Assembly: GCF_046736045.1 (NCBI RefSeq)
Contig: NZ_CP177134.1
Location: 682,001-746,000, forward strand
DNA from: Leptospira_A sp046736045
GTDB lineage: Bacteria > Spirochaetota > Leptospiria > Leptospirales > Leptospiraceae
DNA length: 64,000 bases
Direction: 5' to 3'
A program made the translations under genes and the position numbers. The notes under the pieces are model-generated. The model had not been told where the DNA came from. It searched no databases and was given only the letters and a program-made list of their open reading frames with translations. This document shows positions 44,608 to 53,796 of the stretch, piece by piece; within the stretch, counting starts at the first letter, position 1, and each line of letters opens with the position of its first letter.

Positions 44608-45669
44608 ATGAATTCTCAATCCATTCTGCAAAAATACTCTTTTCCCCCTTTGGAAAAGGATCTTTCACAAGCACTACAATCCAAGATCGATCAGAAGACC
44701 AAGCCGTTAGGTGCTCTCGGAGAATTGGAAAAGATAGCTCTGCAAATCGGTCTTATACAAAACACTCTGATTCCGGAGCTAAAGAATCCCGCTTTATTTT
44801 TGTTTGCCGCCGATCACGGTATCACGGAAGAAAAGGTAAGCGCTTACCCGAAAGAAGTAACATGGCAGATGGTACAAAACTTTCTGAATGGTGGAGCGTG
44901 CTCCAATGTATTTTCCAATTTTCACGGATTTACCATGAAGATAGTGGATGCAGGGGTCGACCATAAATGGGATCAGGAAAATCCCGATCTAATCGTAAAA
45001 AAAATCGCCAACGGAACAGCTAACTTTAACAAAACGAATGCGATGACTACGGAACAAGCGCTCCTTTGTCTGGAAATCGGTGCAGGGATCATAGAAAAAG
45101 AAACAACCTCTTTGCAAAATACAATTGCCTTCGGAGAAATGGGAATCGGAAATACATCTTCAGCTTCCCTCATTCATCATTGTATTTCGGAAATCCCTCT
45201 GGATGAATTGGTAGGGAAGGGAACAGGACTCGACCGGGAAGGAAGAGAAAGAAAATTCGAAGTTTTGAAATCTTCTCTCAAAAGAGGAGGAACTCCTACC
45301 GATCCTTTGGAAATTTTATCCGAATACGGTGGTTTCGAAATTGCAATGATGACAGGAGCTTTTCTCGCCGCAGGAAAACTCAAAAAAGTAATTCTAGTGG
45401 ATGGTTTTATCGCTTCGGCTGCATTTGCAATTGCGAACAAGATCGAGCCAAATTTGAAAGACTATTGCATTTTTTCTCATGAATCGGATGAGATCGGACA
45501 TAAAAAAATCCTAGCCCACTACCAAGTAACACCCATTTTACGATTAGGGATGCGGCTCGGGGAAGGAACAGGTGCACTTGCGGCCTACTCCATCCTGCAA
45601 CTCAGTGTGAAATTTCTGAATGAAATGGCTTCCTTCGGAGAAGCAAAGGTCAGCGAAAAAGAAATATGA
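44608..45669 (+). CDS. cobT: Nicotinate-nucleotide-dimethylbenzimidazole phosphoribosyltransferase CobT
   Basis: 353 aa. It makes alpha-ribazole phosphate for the lower ligand of cobalamin. Family blocks: QKTKPLGALGELEKIALQIG, FAADHGITEEKVSAYP, GGACSNVF, FGEMGIGNTSSAS, GKGTGLD and the C-terminal RLGEGTGAL with the catalytic Glu. It is the first of three overlapping genes for the last steps of B12 assembly. I looked for a cobalamin riboswitch in the 180 bp upstream and found none. Confidence 0.95.
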   Translation: MNSQSILQKYSFPPLEKDLSQALQSKIDQKTKPLGALGELEKIALQIGLIQNTLIPELKNPALFLFAADHGITEEKVSAYPKEVTWQMVQNFLNGGACSNVFSNFHGFTMKIVDAGVDHKWDQENPDLIVKKIANGTANFNKTNAMTTEQALLCLEIGAGIIEKETTSLQNTIAFGEMGIGNTSSASLIHHCISEIPLDELVGKGTGLDREGRERKFEVLKSSLKRGGTPTDPLEILSEYGGFEIAMMTGAFLAAGKLKKVILVDGFIASAAFAIANKIEPNLKDYCIFSHESDEIGHKKILAHYQVTPILRLGMRLGEGTGALAAYSILQLSVKFLNEMASFGEAKVSEKEI

Positions 45670-46535
45670 AATCCATCTCAAAATACTTAATCCATGAACT
45701 GAGACTATTCTTTATTGCCATTTGGTTTTTATCCCGCCTTCCTATTCCGAAATGGGTGGGTTTCCAGGAAGAATGGTTGGACACTTCCATCAAATACTCT
45801 TCGTTTGTAGGAATTGTTTTAGGAAGCATCGGATTTATTGCCTTCTTTTTATTTCAGGTTTTTTTCGGGACTCTGATCGCTTTCATCTTAAGCACCGGAT
45901 TATTGATCATTCTCACAGGATGTTTTCATGAAGACGGGTTTTCCGATTTTTGCGACGGAATCGGAGGAGGCTGGAAACGGGAAGACATCCTCCGCATAAT
46001 GAAAGATAGTCGGGTTGGTAGTTTCGGTGCGGCAGGACTTAGTTTGCTTCTGTTATTGAAAGTAGCCGCAGGTTACAAATCCCTTGAGATTTTAGATGGA
46101 ATATTTCATTATCAAATTCTATTTACTTCTTTTGAAACGGCACAAAGCCTGTTTACCGAAGATTGGATTTTCATACTGCAAACCTGGTTGCTCTTTATCA
46201 CGGCTCATTCATTCAGCAGGTTCATATCTTTAAGTTTTTTGTTAACTGACGAATATGCGAAAGACGAAGGTTATGCGAAGCCGATGGCAAAAAGTCTGAC
46301 TTGGGGACAGTTTCTATTTTCCGGCATAGCGGGACTCGGACCGCTTTTCGTTCTAAGTTATTTTTCTCCGCTCTTTCTTTTCATCTTTATTCCTTGTTTT
46401 CTGATCAGGAAGTATTTTTCTAATCTAATGAGAAAGTGGATTGGCGGATTTACAGGCGATTGTTTGGGAGCTGTTCAACAAGGAACGGAAACCCTGGTTT
46501 GGATTTGGGGGGCATTTTTATGGATCTCTTTTTAG
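45666..46535 (+). CDS. cobS: Adenosylcobinamide-GDP ribazoletransferase CobS
   Basis: 289 aa integral membrane enzyme. It joins adenosylcobinamide-GDP and alpha-ribazole to give adenosylcobalamin. The N-terminal SRLPIPKW, the metal-binding motif TGCFHEDGFSDFCDGIGGGW with REDILRIMKDSRVGSFGA, and 6-7 hydrophobic helices are diagnostic. It starts with ATGA overlap on cobT (45666-45669) and overlaps the cobC start by 16 bp, so the trio is translationally coupled. Confidence 0.94.
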   Translation: MKSISKYLIHELRLFFIAIWFLSRLPIPKWVGFQEEWLDTSIKYSSFVGIVLGSIGFIAFFLFQVFFGTLIAFILSTGLLIILTGCFHEDGFSDFCDGIGGGWKREDILRIMKDSRVGSFGAAGLSLLLLLKVAAGYKSLEILDGIFHYQILFTSFETAQSLFTEDWIFILQTWLLFITAHSFSRFISLSFLLTDEYAKDEGYAKPMAKSLTWGQFLFSGIAGLGPLFVLSYFSPLFLFIFIPCFLIRKYFSNLMRKWIGGFTGDCLGAVQQGTETLVWIWGAFLWISF

Positions 46536-47116
46536 TTCGTCATCCGGAGACCGCCGCACCGAAAGGAACTTGTTACGGTAGAGTGGATTTCCCACTACTC
46601 AAACCTGCGATCGATACCGCAAAACAAACGATAAACGATTTACCCGTGCAAATTCCTCTGATGATTGTAAGTCCTGCACCGCGCGCGCAAGCTCTCGCAA
46701 AGGAACTTTCACTTCTTCATTTGGAAAAAAATTCGATTCATCCCGAATTACAAACGGAAGATAGAATTCAGGAAATGGATTTTGGCGATTGGGACGGAAA
46801 ACTTTGGGATTCCATTCCCAAAAAAGAAACTCTTGCCTGGATGAAAGATTTTGTGAATCAAAAGACTCCCAATGGAGAAGCATTCACAGACGTGATTGAA
46901 AGAACAAATGCATTTTTAAAAGATTGGGGAAAAGAAGGAACCAAACGAAAAGAGGAAGAGGAAAAAAGAAAAAGCCCGATTGACCAACTAATCGTTGTTT
47001 GTCACTCAGGCTCTATCCGTGCGATACTTTGCCAATTGCAGAATTTGGAATACAAAGATGCATTCCAAGCCAAAATAGAATTCGGCTCGGTGCATAAGGT
47101 AAGATTGGAGTATTAA
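46520..47116 (+). CDS. cobC: Alpha-ribazole phosphatase-like histidine phosphatase CobC
   Basis: 198 aa from the ATG at 46520 (MDLFLVRHPETAAPKGTCYG), with GGGGGG seven bases upstream. The catalytic motif VRHPE (RHP rather than the usual RHG) opens the phosphoglycerate-mutase-like domain; IVSPAPRAQALA and VVCHSGSIRAIL hold the second Arg and His. It removes phosphate from alpha-ribazole phosphate. A Lys/Glu-rich insert lies before the last motif. Third gene of the cobalamin trio; its stop overlaps the convergent gatB stop. Confidence 0.88.
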   Translation: MDLFLVRHPETAAPKGTCYGRVDFPLLKPAIDTAKQTINDLPVQIPLMIVSPAPRAQALAKELSLLHLEKNSIHPELQTEDRIQEMDFGDWDGKLWDSIPKKETLAWMKDFVNQKTPNGEAFTDVIERTNAFLKDWGKEGTKRKEEEEKRKSPIDQLIVVCHSGSIRAILCQLQNLEYKDAFQAKIEFGSVHKVRLEY

Positions 47117-48576
47117 ACTTTTTTCTTTTCACCTAACGGTCCTAACTTGACAAGAATCATTTCATTGGCAAGTTTAGGATCTGCTTTTCCTTTTGTTTCT
47201 TTCATCACCGCACCGACGATAGCACCGAGTGCACGGTCTTTTCCGTTATTCCAAGCTTCCACTGATTCCGGTTGAGATGCAATCACACGAACGATGATCT
47301 CTTCCAATGCCTTGTCATCACGAACTACTTTCAAACCTTTCGCTTCCACAATCGCATCCGGAGAATCCGGAGAAGTCAGCATATCTTCAAAAATAGTTTT
47401 TGCGATCTTTCCGGTAATCTCACCCGAATTGATCAGAGCTACAAGTCTACCGATACGTTCAGGACCTACACTGAATTCGCCTATGGAAATATTTTCTTTG
47501 TTAACGATTCCAAGCACTTCATCTTTCACCCAGTTGGATGTTTTTTTAGCGTCTTTGGAAGTAGTCAATGCAGTCTCGAAATATTCAGCTATCTCCCGTT
47601 CGCTGGTCAATACCTCGGCATCGTATTCGGGCAAGCCGAATTCACGGATGTATCTTTCTTTTTTAGCGCGAGGGAGTTCCGGTAATGTTTTACGAATATC
47701 ACCGATGTACTGATCACTGATTTCCAACGCAGGTAGATCCGGTTCGGGAAAATAACGATAATCATGACTCATCTCTTTGGTTCGCATAGGGATGGTTTTG
47801 AGAAGTGTCGCATCCCAAAGTTTTGTCATCTGAACGAAGGTTTGGTTGCGCGAATATTGATCTTTTTGCCATTCAACTTCATAATCAATCGCTTGTTTTA
47901 CGGCTTTGAATGAGTTTAGGTTTTTAATTTCCACTCTCGTGCGAAATCCTTTTTCTCCGATCGGACGGATGGAAACGTTTGCATCACATCGGAGAGAACC
48001 CTCTTCCATATTGCAATCGGAAACTTGCACATAACGGAGAATGGTTTTTAGTTCGTTCAAATAGGCATACGCCTCTTCCGACGAACGAATATCAGGTTCC
48101 GAAACGATTTCAATCAAAGGAGTACCAGCGCGGTTGTAATCCACATAAGAGCGATTGACGGCAGGATCATGTGAATGAATGAGTTTTCCCGCATCTTCTT
48201 CCATATGAATCCTGGTAAGAGGAATGAATTTTTCTTCCGCCTGTCCTTTCCATTTTACATGTAGTCCGCCCTTTGTCGCATAAGGTTTGTCAAACTGGGA
48301 AATCTGATAACCTTTGGGAAGATCGGGATAAAAATAATTTTTACGATCGAACTTTGTAAATTGTGTAATGTCGCATCCGAGTGCAAGCCCTGCGCGAACC
48401 GCTTTTTCCAGAACCACTTCATTTAACACGGGTAACGTGCCAGGAAGCGCCACACAAAGAGTGGAAATATGAGTATTGGGAGAACCGCCGAATTCGTTGG
48501 TAGCGGTAGAAAAGATTTTAGAGTTGGTATTGAGTTGTACGTGGACTTCCAGCCCGATAATGACTTCGTATTCCAT
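47113..48576 (-). CDS. gatB: Asp-tRNA(Asn)/Glu-tRNA(Gln) amidotransferase subunit B GatB
   Basis: 487 aa. It holds the tRNA and kinase site of the GatCAB complex, which turns misacylated Glu-tRNA(Gln) or Asp-tRNA(Asn) into the correct form. Start EYEVIIGLEVHVQLNTNSKI, ALPGTLPVLN, the zinc-free core DRKNYFYPDLPKGYQISQFD, and the C-terminal YqeY-like helical domain are all typical. gatA and gatC are elsewhere. It ends in a four-base overlap with cobC and follows the hemerythrin gene on the same strand by about 95 bp. Confidence 0.97.
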   Translation of the reverse strand: MEYEVIIGLEVHVQLNTNSKIFSTATNEFGGSPNTHISTLCVALPGTLPVLNEVVLEKAVRAGLALGCDITQFTKFDRKNYFYPDLPKGYQISQFDKPYATKGGLHVKWKGQAEEKFIPLTRIHMEEDAGKLIHSHDPAVNRSYVDYNRAGTPLIEIVSEPDIRSSEEAYAYLNELKTILRYVQVSDCNMEEGSLRCDANVSIRPIGEKGFRTRVEIKNLNSFKAVKQAIDYEVEWQKDQYSRNQTFVQMTKLWDATLLKTIPMRTKEMSHDYRYFPEPDLPALEISDQYIGDIRKTLPELPRAKKERYIREFGLPEYDAEVLTSEREIAEYFETALTTSKDAKKTSNWVKDEVLGIVNKENISIGEFSVGPERIGRLVALINSGEITGKIAKTIFEDMLTSPDSPDAIVEAKGLKVVRDDKALEEIIVRVIASQPESVEAWNNGKDRALGAIVGAVMKETKGKADPKLANEMILVKLGPLGEKKKV

Positions 48577-48671
48577 AGTTGAATTACAGGATTTTTCAGA
48601 AAAAACAGGGTGGCAAATGAAAAAGAAGGGAAAGATCGAAGATTTACCCTCCGTTTTCCCTTCTCTAAAGA

Positions 48672-49766
48672 CTAGAGAGGAGATTCCAGGACAACTGCTT
48701 TGTATAGATTCTGTTGATCCTGGGAAATCTCAACTTCTCCTCTGGAATGAAGTTTTTTTGTGAATTCCAAAATCTCACGAATCCTATGCTGAAAACTCAC
48801 TCCGATCTTTTTATCTTCAAAAGCAATATGTGAGAGTAACCAATTTTTCAAATCCTGAACCAGATGTGTGGCAGCAAACGGATCTCCCTTTTTGTATTGA
48901 TCATAACGTAACTTTACGAATTCGATAAACCGTTTGTGCTGCCCCATATGTGAGATAACATCGGTAAACCGAAAGTACCTCATGATTTTTTCTTCCACAT
49001 CAAAATGAACCTGCGTATATTCAATTGCCATTGTGACGACTTTTTGAAATACATCGGATTCATGATCTCCCGATTTCAAAGAACGATCCAATTCCACAAT
49101 CATCTTTAACAGCCATATATGTTGCAGATCAATGATAGGAATGTTGGTAGCAAGATTGTATGTTTTCCAAATATTTTGAATGTCATGAACAATGCTCTTT
49201 GTCTGAATCGGTGCCAATTGATCTGCTTCCAGTGATGTGCTGATATTTTGGTACAATAAAAACTGCGCCTTGGAAATCGGGAACGTTCCCGATTTTAACA
49301 ATTCATTGCAATATTGTTTCAGGTTGACGGATTCCTCAGCGAAATATTCCGAATATTCCTTATCATCATGTAAAATATGTTGGAACAACCATTTCTTCAA
49401 AATCTGAAGCAGGCCGAGTGCAGCCACTTCCGTTTCTTCCGAACTATGAAATTTTTCGATTAACTTTTGTACAAATAATCTATGCCCTTTGACATGTTCC
49501 TTCAATTTCGGATAATTAAAATGTTCTAATATATTTTCTTCCAAAGCAAAATGTTCGGAAACATAATCCAATGCTTCGTTGAACGAAGATTTGATGTCCA
49601 TGGAAACGGTAGGGCGGTTCAAATCGGATAAGACCGACTCAAGTTTGATGATGATATGTACAAGCCATATATGTTGCAGATCAATGATGGGAATCCCCAG
49701 GGAAAACGGTTGGCTTTTCCAAACATTTCTTAGTTCTTCCATCGAGACAGGTGAATCGGATTCCAT
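48672..49766 (-). CDS. Tandem bacteriohemerythrin
   Basis: 364 aa from the ATG at 49766; a TTG six codons upstream and an ATG eight codons downstream are possible. Two full hemerythrin domains are present. The first has PIIDLQHIWL, HFALEENILEHF, HVKGHRLF and HILHDDKEY; the second has PIIDLQHIWLLKM, HFDVEEKIMRYF, HMGQHKRF and HIAFEDKKI. Each set of His and acidic residues should hold a di-iron site binding oxygen. No signal or membrane segment is seen. A role in oxygen storage or sensing is inferred. Confidence 0.9.
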   Translation of the reverse strand: MESDSPVSMEELRNVWKSQPFSLGIPIIDLQHIWLVHIIIKLESVLSDLNRPTVSMDIKSSFNEALDYVSEHFALEENILEHFNYPKLKEHVKGHRLFVQKLIEKFHSSEETEVAALGLLQILKKWLFQHILHDDKEYSEYFAEESVNLKQYCNELLKSGTFPISKAQFLLYQNISTSLEADQLAPIQTKSIVHDIQNIWKTYNLATNIPIIDLQHIWLLKMIVELDRSLKSGDHESDVFQKVVTMAIEYTQVHFDVEEKIMRYFRFTDVISHMGQHKRFIEFVKLRYDQYKKGDPFAATHLVQDLKNWLLSHIAFEDKKIGVSFQHRIREILEFTKKLHSRGEVEISQDQQNLYKAVVLESPL

Positions 49767-49866
49767 AATAGAATCCAGGATCAAATGGGGAGGTAGTTGG
49801 TCTTTTTAAAATCGATACAGCAGAAATTGATATTTGTCAAACGAAGGAAGGAAAGGTCGAAGTGAG

Positions 49867-49913
49867 AAAAACCATATACCGAAAGGGAATTTCCGATTCA
49901 GTATATGGTTTTT
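49867..49913 (-). terminator. Long stem terminator downstream of aldehyde dehydrogenase
   Basis: AAAAACCATATAC (49867-49879) pairs with GTATATGGTTTTT (49901-49913), 13 perfect pairs, with a small inner hairpin (GGAA/TTCC) in the loop. Read on the minus strand it ends in TTTTTCTC, just past the dehydrogenase stop at 49926; it also has T runs on the plus side. Confidence 0.75.
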
Positions 49914-49925
49914 TGTCAGAGCAAA

Positions 49926-51401
49926 TTAAACAAAAAATCTGGTAGTCGAATCGACAACCATTTTCACAAAACCAGTGTAAGGTGGGTACATCAGTTTCAC
50001 GATGGACAATTTGGGAGTTTGAAGCACCGATCTTTCATGAGAAAATGCTTTAAATCCGAAAAGTCCGTGATAACTTCCATGTCCCGAATGATTGATTCCT
50101 CCGAATGGCAAATTGGAATTTACCAAATGTAAAATCACATCATTGACTACGGAACCACCGGAAGAAGTGCGATTCAAAATGTACTTTGCCGTTTTTGCTT
50201 TGTCACTGAAGATATAAAGTGCCAACGGTTTCGGTTTGTCGTTGATGATTTTGATTGCGTCGTCTAAGTGATCATAGGTGACAATCGGAAGCAGGGGTCC
50301 GAAAATTTCATCTTCCATAATCTTTGCATCCAACGGAACATCCGTCAAAATCGTAGGTGAAATGAAATTTTCATCTGCTTTCAATTTTCCGCCGAAAGCT
50401 ACCTTAGCACCTTTTTTTACAGCTTCATCAATATAAGAAGAAACTCTTCCGAAATTTTTAGAATTGATGATCCTGCAAAAATCAGGATTTTCGACGAACT
50501 TATCTTCTTTGGAATTAAAATATTTTTCCGCAGCTTCCTTTGCAAAGGATACGAACTTATCTACTTTTGCTTTGGGAATCAGAACATAATCCGGCGCCAC
50601 ACAAGTTTGACCTGCGTTGAGAAATTTCCCCCACATGATACGTTCAGCAGCTACTTTCAAATCAGCATCATCCGCTACGATTGTAGGCGATTTGCCGCCA
50701 AGCTCTAAAGTAACCGTTGTTAAATGTTTTGCTGCCGCTTCCATCACTACTTTTCCTACGGGAGTTGAACCTGTGAAAAAAATATGATCGAACGGTTGTT
50801 CCAAAAGTGCAGTGGATACGGAAACATCTCCTTCAAAAACAGCCACTTCGTTTTCCTGAAAGATCTCAGCTAACATGGTTTTGAGTATGATCGCAGTATT
50901 CGGTGTGAATTCGGAAGGTTTGAGAACGATCGTATTTCCCGCAGAGATTGCCGCTGCAATCGGCGCGACAGCAAGATGGAAAGGATAGTTCCAAGGAGCA
51001 ATGATCAAACATACTCCTTTCGGTTCATAAACAATTTTGCTTGAAGATCCCAAAAGAGTGATAGGTGTATTCACGTTCACCGGTCGCATCCAGGATTTTG
51101 TATGTTTGATCGCGTCGTTGATCTCTCCGATTGTAGGAAGGATTTCAGAGATATCCACTTCCCTCGCCGACTTATGGAAATCGGCATAAAGCGCTTTTTG
51201 AATTTCCGTTTGGTATTTGAAGATGACGTCTTTGAGTTTTTTTAATTTAATAATTCTTTCTTTAGCAGTAGATAGGCGAAGCTCCAAAGCTTTCGCTTTC
51301 TGAGCCGGGAAAATACGGCCGATATCGGAAGGAGTAAAACTTTTGATCGTTCCCGAATGGGTGACCGTTCCGTTCGATTGAGAGAGAGTGGCTTGGGACA
51401 T
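49926..51401 (-). CDS. Aldehyde dehydrogenase (class 3, fatty-aldehyde type)
   Basis: 491 aa from the ATG at 51401 (MSQATLSQSNGTVTHSG), with CGGAG eight bases upstream; the frame opens earlier but runs into the SCO1 gene. Motifs: IAPWNYPFHLAVAPIAAAIS, the Glu in VTLELGGKSPTIV, the catalytic Cys in LNAGQTCVAPDYVL, and EIFGPLLP. GQTCVAPDY and the C-terminal hydrophobic tail (PYTGFVKMVVDS) fit class 3 enzymes, which oxidise long-chain or aromatic aldehydes to acids at the membrane. It lies 70 bp after the SCO1-like gene. Confidence 0.93.
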   Translation of the reverse strand: MSQATLSQSNGTVTHSGTIKSFTPSDIGRIFPAQKAKALELRLSTAKERIIKLKKLKDVIFKYQTEIQKALYADFHKSAREVDISEILPTIGEINDAIKHTKSWMRPVNVNTPITLLGSSSKIVYEPKGVCLIIAPWNYPFHLAVAPIAAAISAGNTIVLKPSEFTPNTAIILKTMLAEIFQENEVAVFEGDVSVSTALLEQPFDHIFFTGSTPVGKVVMEAAAKHLTTVTLELGGKSPTIVADDADLKVAAERIMWGKFLNAGQTCVAPDYVLIPKAKVDKFVSFAKEAAEKYFNSKEDKFVENPDFCRIINSKNFGRVSSYIDEAVKKGAKVAFGGKLKADENFISPTILTDVPLDAKIMEDEIFGPLLPIVTYDHLDDAIKIINDKPKPLALYIFSDKAKTAKYILNRTSSGGSVVNDVILHLVNSNLPFGGINHSGHGSYHGLFGFKAFSHERSVLQTPKLSIVKLMYPPYTGFVKMVVDSTTRFFV

Positions 51402-51471
51402 TGAAAACTCCGTTAGAGTTTGATTTTGGCCTAAGAAAGAAAAGAGGACAAGGATTTTTTCAGTTTTTGTG

Positions 51472-52002
51472 TCAATTTGACTTCGGTTTCGCCCAATTTG
51501 CATAAAACCGGGAATCCACTCGGTCTACCCACTCAATTTGATCGGAAAACTCTCTATGGATCAGCAAACGGGAAGAATGATGGTTCGTGTTTGAACGGTT
51601 CAGCTTCAATTTCTCAAGGATTTGGCGGCTCTCTCGTTTGTCCAAACTCACCCTCCGGATATGAGGAAAAGGAAAAACCATTTTGCCGGAATCGGAATTT
51701 CCCAATTCTCCCAAATCCAAAAAAATCACCTTTACTTTGTTTTGTGGACTTTCGGAAGCAATTTTTTCCAACCAAGGCAACGAGTTCGCACATATGGTAG
51801 GACAATTCGTAAAACCGGAAAATACAAACGTGGAAAAATCATCCCCTTTTGTAATCAGGACATTCTCTCCCGATCGGTCAGGAATCCTGATCCCTTCTTC
51901 CGGATCGAGTCTGATCGTGCGGGAATTTATAAAAAAAGCGGAACCTGCCAACAATCCGAAACAAATCAAAATGATAAAAACAAAAATAATATTTTTGAAC
52001 AT
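51472..52002 (-). CDS. SCO1/SenC-like copper chaperone
   Basis: 176 aa, membrane-anchored by an N-terminal helix (IIFVFIILICFGLLAGSAFF) with a thioredoxin-like fold outside. The copper motif is FTNCPTICANSL (C-x-x-x-C) and the conserved His is probably in NTNHHSSRLLI. Such proteins deliver copper to cytochrome oxidase or reduce disulfides. The start overlaps the chemoreceptor stop by one base (TAATG). It is short for the family, and no oxidase gene is near. Confidence 0.85.
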   Translation of the reverse strand: MFKNIIFVFIILICFGLLAGSAFFINSRTIRLDPEEGIRIPDRSGENVLITKGDDFSTFVFSGFTNCPTICANSLPWLEKIASESPQNKVKVIFLDLGELGNSDSGKMVFPFPHIRRVSLDKRESRQILEKLKLNRSNTNHHSSRLLIHREFSDQIEWVDRVDSRFYANWAKPKSN

Positions 52003-53600
52003 TATTTGATATTTTTGATAATCGAATTTAGTTCATCAAACCCTTGTTCCGTGGAACTTACCAACTCGGTAATTTTTTCGGCAAGTTCATTGGATTCATG
52101 CACGGAAGATTTCAACTTACCCAAAGCTTCGTTTACTTTCAAGACGACTGACTCTTGTGTTTCAGCAGAATACTTTACATCTTCACTATGTTTTGCGACC
52201 TTGGAAATCTGATCTTGAAAATTTTTCTGATCGGATTCCGCTTCGTGAAGTGTCACTTCAACCGACTCCAATGAAAATCCCGCTGCCTTTACTTGTTCCG
52301 TAAAGCCATGGTGGATTTTTGCAATTGTAACGGAATTGGATTCGCTTTTTTGAATCTCCTGAATCATTGCTGAAACAAGCAATCCGATATCTCTCAAAGC
52401 GGATTTGGTAGAATCCGAAAGTTTGGATACTTCCTGCGCCACTACGCTAAAACCCTGTCCTGCATCTCCTGCGCGCGCGGCCTCAATAGAAGCATTTAGC
52501 GCGAGCAAGTTGACTCTTTCGGCGATATCCTTGATCACTTTCAGGATTTTATCCATTTCCAGGCTGTATTGGTTCAAGCCGCCAAACGATTGTACAATTT
52601 CTTTCATTCCTTTTTCGCTGGAATCCGCGTGATCCAAAGCATGAATCATATTGTCCCTGGCTTTGTTCGCCGCATTTCGAAAGAGATTTATCTTATTCAA
52701 AAAATTGTCGGATACCGCCAAAAGATTTTTAGTACCTTCACTCTGTTCGGTTCCGATCGCAAAAAGCTGATGTGATTGTTCCGAATTTTTGATGATACTT
52801 TCTTCAATCATCTCCAATGAATGTGATTGCAGTAAATTCTTATCCTTCCACTCATTGGAAGAAGATCTGAGTTCTTCATGACTGGATGCGAATGCATCCG
52901 ATTTTTTCTGCGCTTCTTCAACCAATTGTCTGAGATGATCGGAAGTCTCTTCCGTTTTGATGATACTCTTTAACTGGTTTTCCAATCTACTTCTAAATAC
53001 GATTGCAAGATAACCCAATGCAAAACATTCCAAGACTACAAAAAAAGCATGAACCGCTACTATATCCCAACCGCATCCGTAATTGAATATTTGGATGGGG
53101 ACTTCGCCGATTTTCAACTCCTGTGATTGTAAAAAATTAAATAATGCATGATGAACCGCAATGAATGCACCACCGGTCAGAAAAACAATCCAATCTTCAT
53201 AAATCAGAAGTAAGGCGAGTCCGCTAAAAACATGAAAATGCATTTCAATCTGACCCAACTGCGCCTGGATAAAAATGGCAGACCATAACATAATCAAACA
53301 TGAGTTAATGATTCGTAATTTTCTCTGACCTAAAAAGAGATAATAAGATCCGAGAGCGATCAAAAATGCAAACGACCCTGTGATGAGAGTAGTCACTTGA
53401 GTTCCGAATTGAATTGAAAATAAAATCGATATCGGTATATGAATTAAAAATCCGATCAGAAACCAACGATCAGCGACTTTGCTGCGGGCAACAATCTCCT
53501 CAGTGAGTCTATCTTGAAAGTGATGAGTAGAAATTTCCAATTTGCGATTACCTTTAGCGACGAAATAAAGATAACCCGTTATCAGGTTACCTCTTGTCAT
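52002..53600 (-). CDS. Methyl-accepting chemotaxis protein with His-rich membrane sensor
   Basis: 532 aa. Six membrane helices fill residues about 45-210 (IGFLIHIPISILFSIQFG to ECFALGYLAIVF). No periplasmic domain or HAMP is seen. Helices 4-6 hold clustered His residues (His121, His123, His150, His151, His184 in EMHFHVF, AVHHALF and VAVHAFF), possibly a metal or heme site. Coiled coils lead to the MCP hairpin IAERVNLLALNASIEAARAG, then GQGFSVVAQEVSKLSD. It binds CheW/CheA. No ribosome site is visible upstream, so the start is uncertain by a few codons. It is coupled to the SCO1-like gene. Confidence 0.87.
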   Translation of the reverse strand: MTRGNLITGYLYFVAKGNRKLEISTHHFQDRLTEEIVARSKVADRWFLIGFLIHIPISILFSIQFGTQVTTLITGSFAFLIALGSYYLFLGQRKLRIINSCLIMLWSAIFIQAQLGQIEMHFHVFSGLALLLIYEDWIVFLTGGAFIAVHHALFNFLQSQELKIGEVPIQIFNYGCGWDIVAVHAFFVVLECFALGYLAIVFRSRLENQLKSIIKTEETSDHLRQLVEEAQKKSDAFASSHEELRSSSNEWKDKNLLQSHSLEMIEESIIKNSEQSHQLFAIGTEQSEGTKNLLAVSDNFLNKINLFRNAANKARDNMIHALDHADSSEKGMKEIVQSFGGLNQYSLEMDKILKVIKDIAERVNLLALNASIEAARAGDAGQGFSVVAQEVSKLSDSTKSALRDIGLLVSAMIQEIQKSESNSVTIAKIHHGFTEQVKAAGFSLESVEVTLHEAESDQKNFQDQISKVAKHSEDVKYSAETQESVVLKVNEALGKLKSSVHESNELAEKITELVSSTEQGFDELNSIIKNIK

Positions 53601-53796
53601 ATTCGACGGAGGTCGATTATTAGCAGTCGAAATTTATTGACAAAAGGAATATAAAAGATAGAAAAACAAAACAAATAATTTGAACAAAGCTCCACGATGT
53701 TCCGATTATTTATGACATACTTATGAAAGTTATAAAGAAAAGAAGAAATAATTTCGTCTTATGCGATATGATTTTTCAATCGGTTTTTTATAACCA

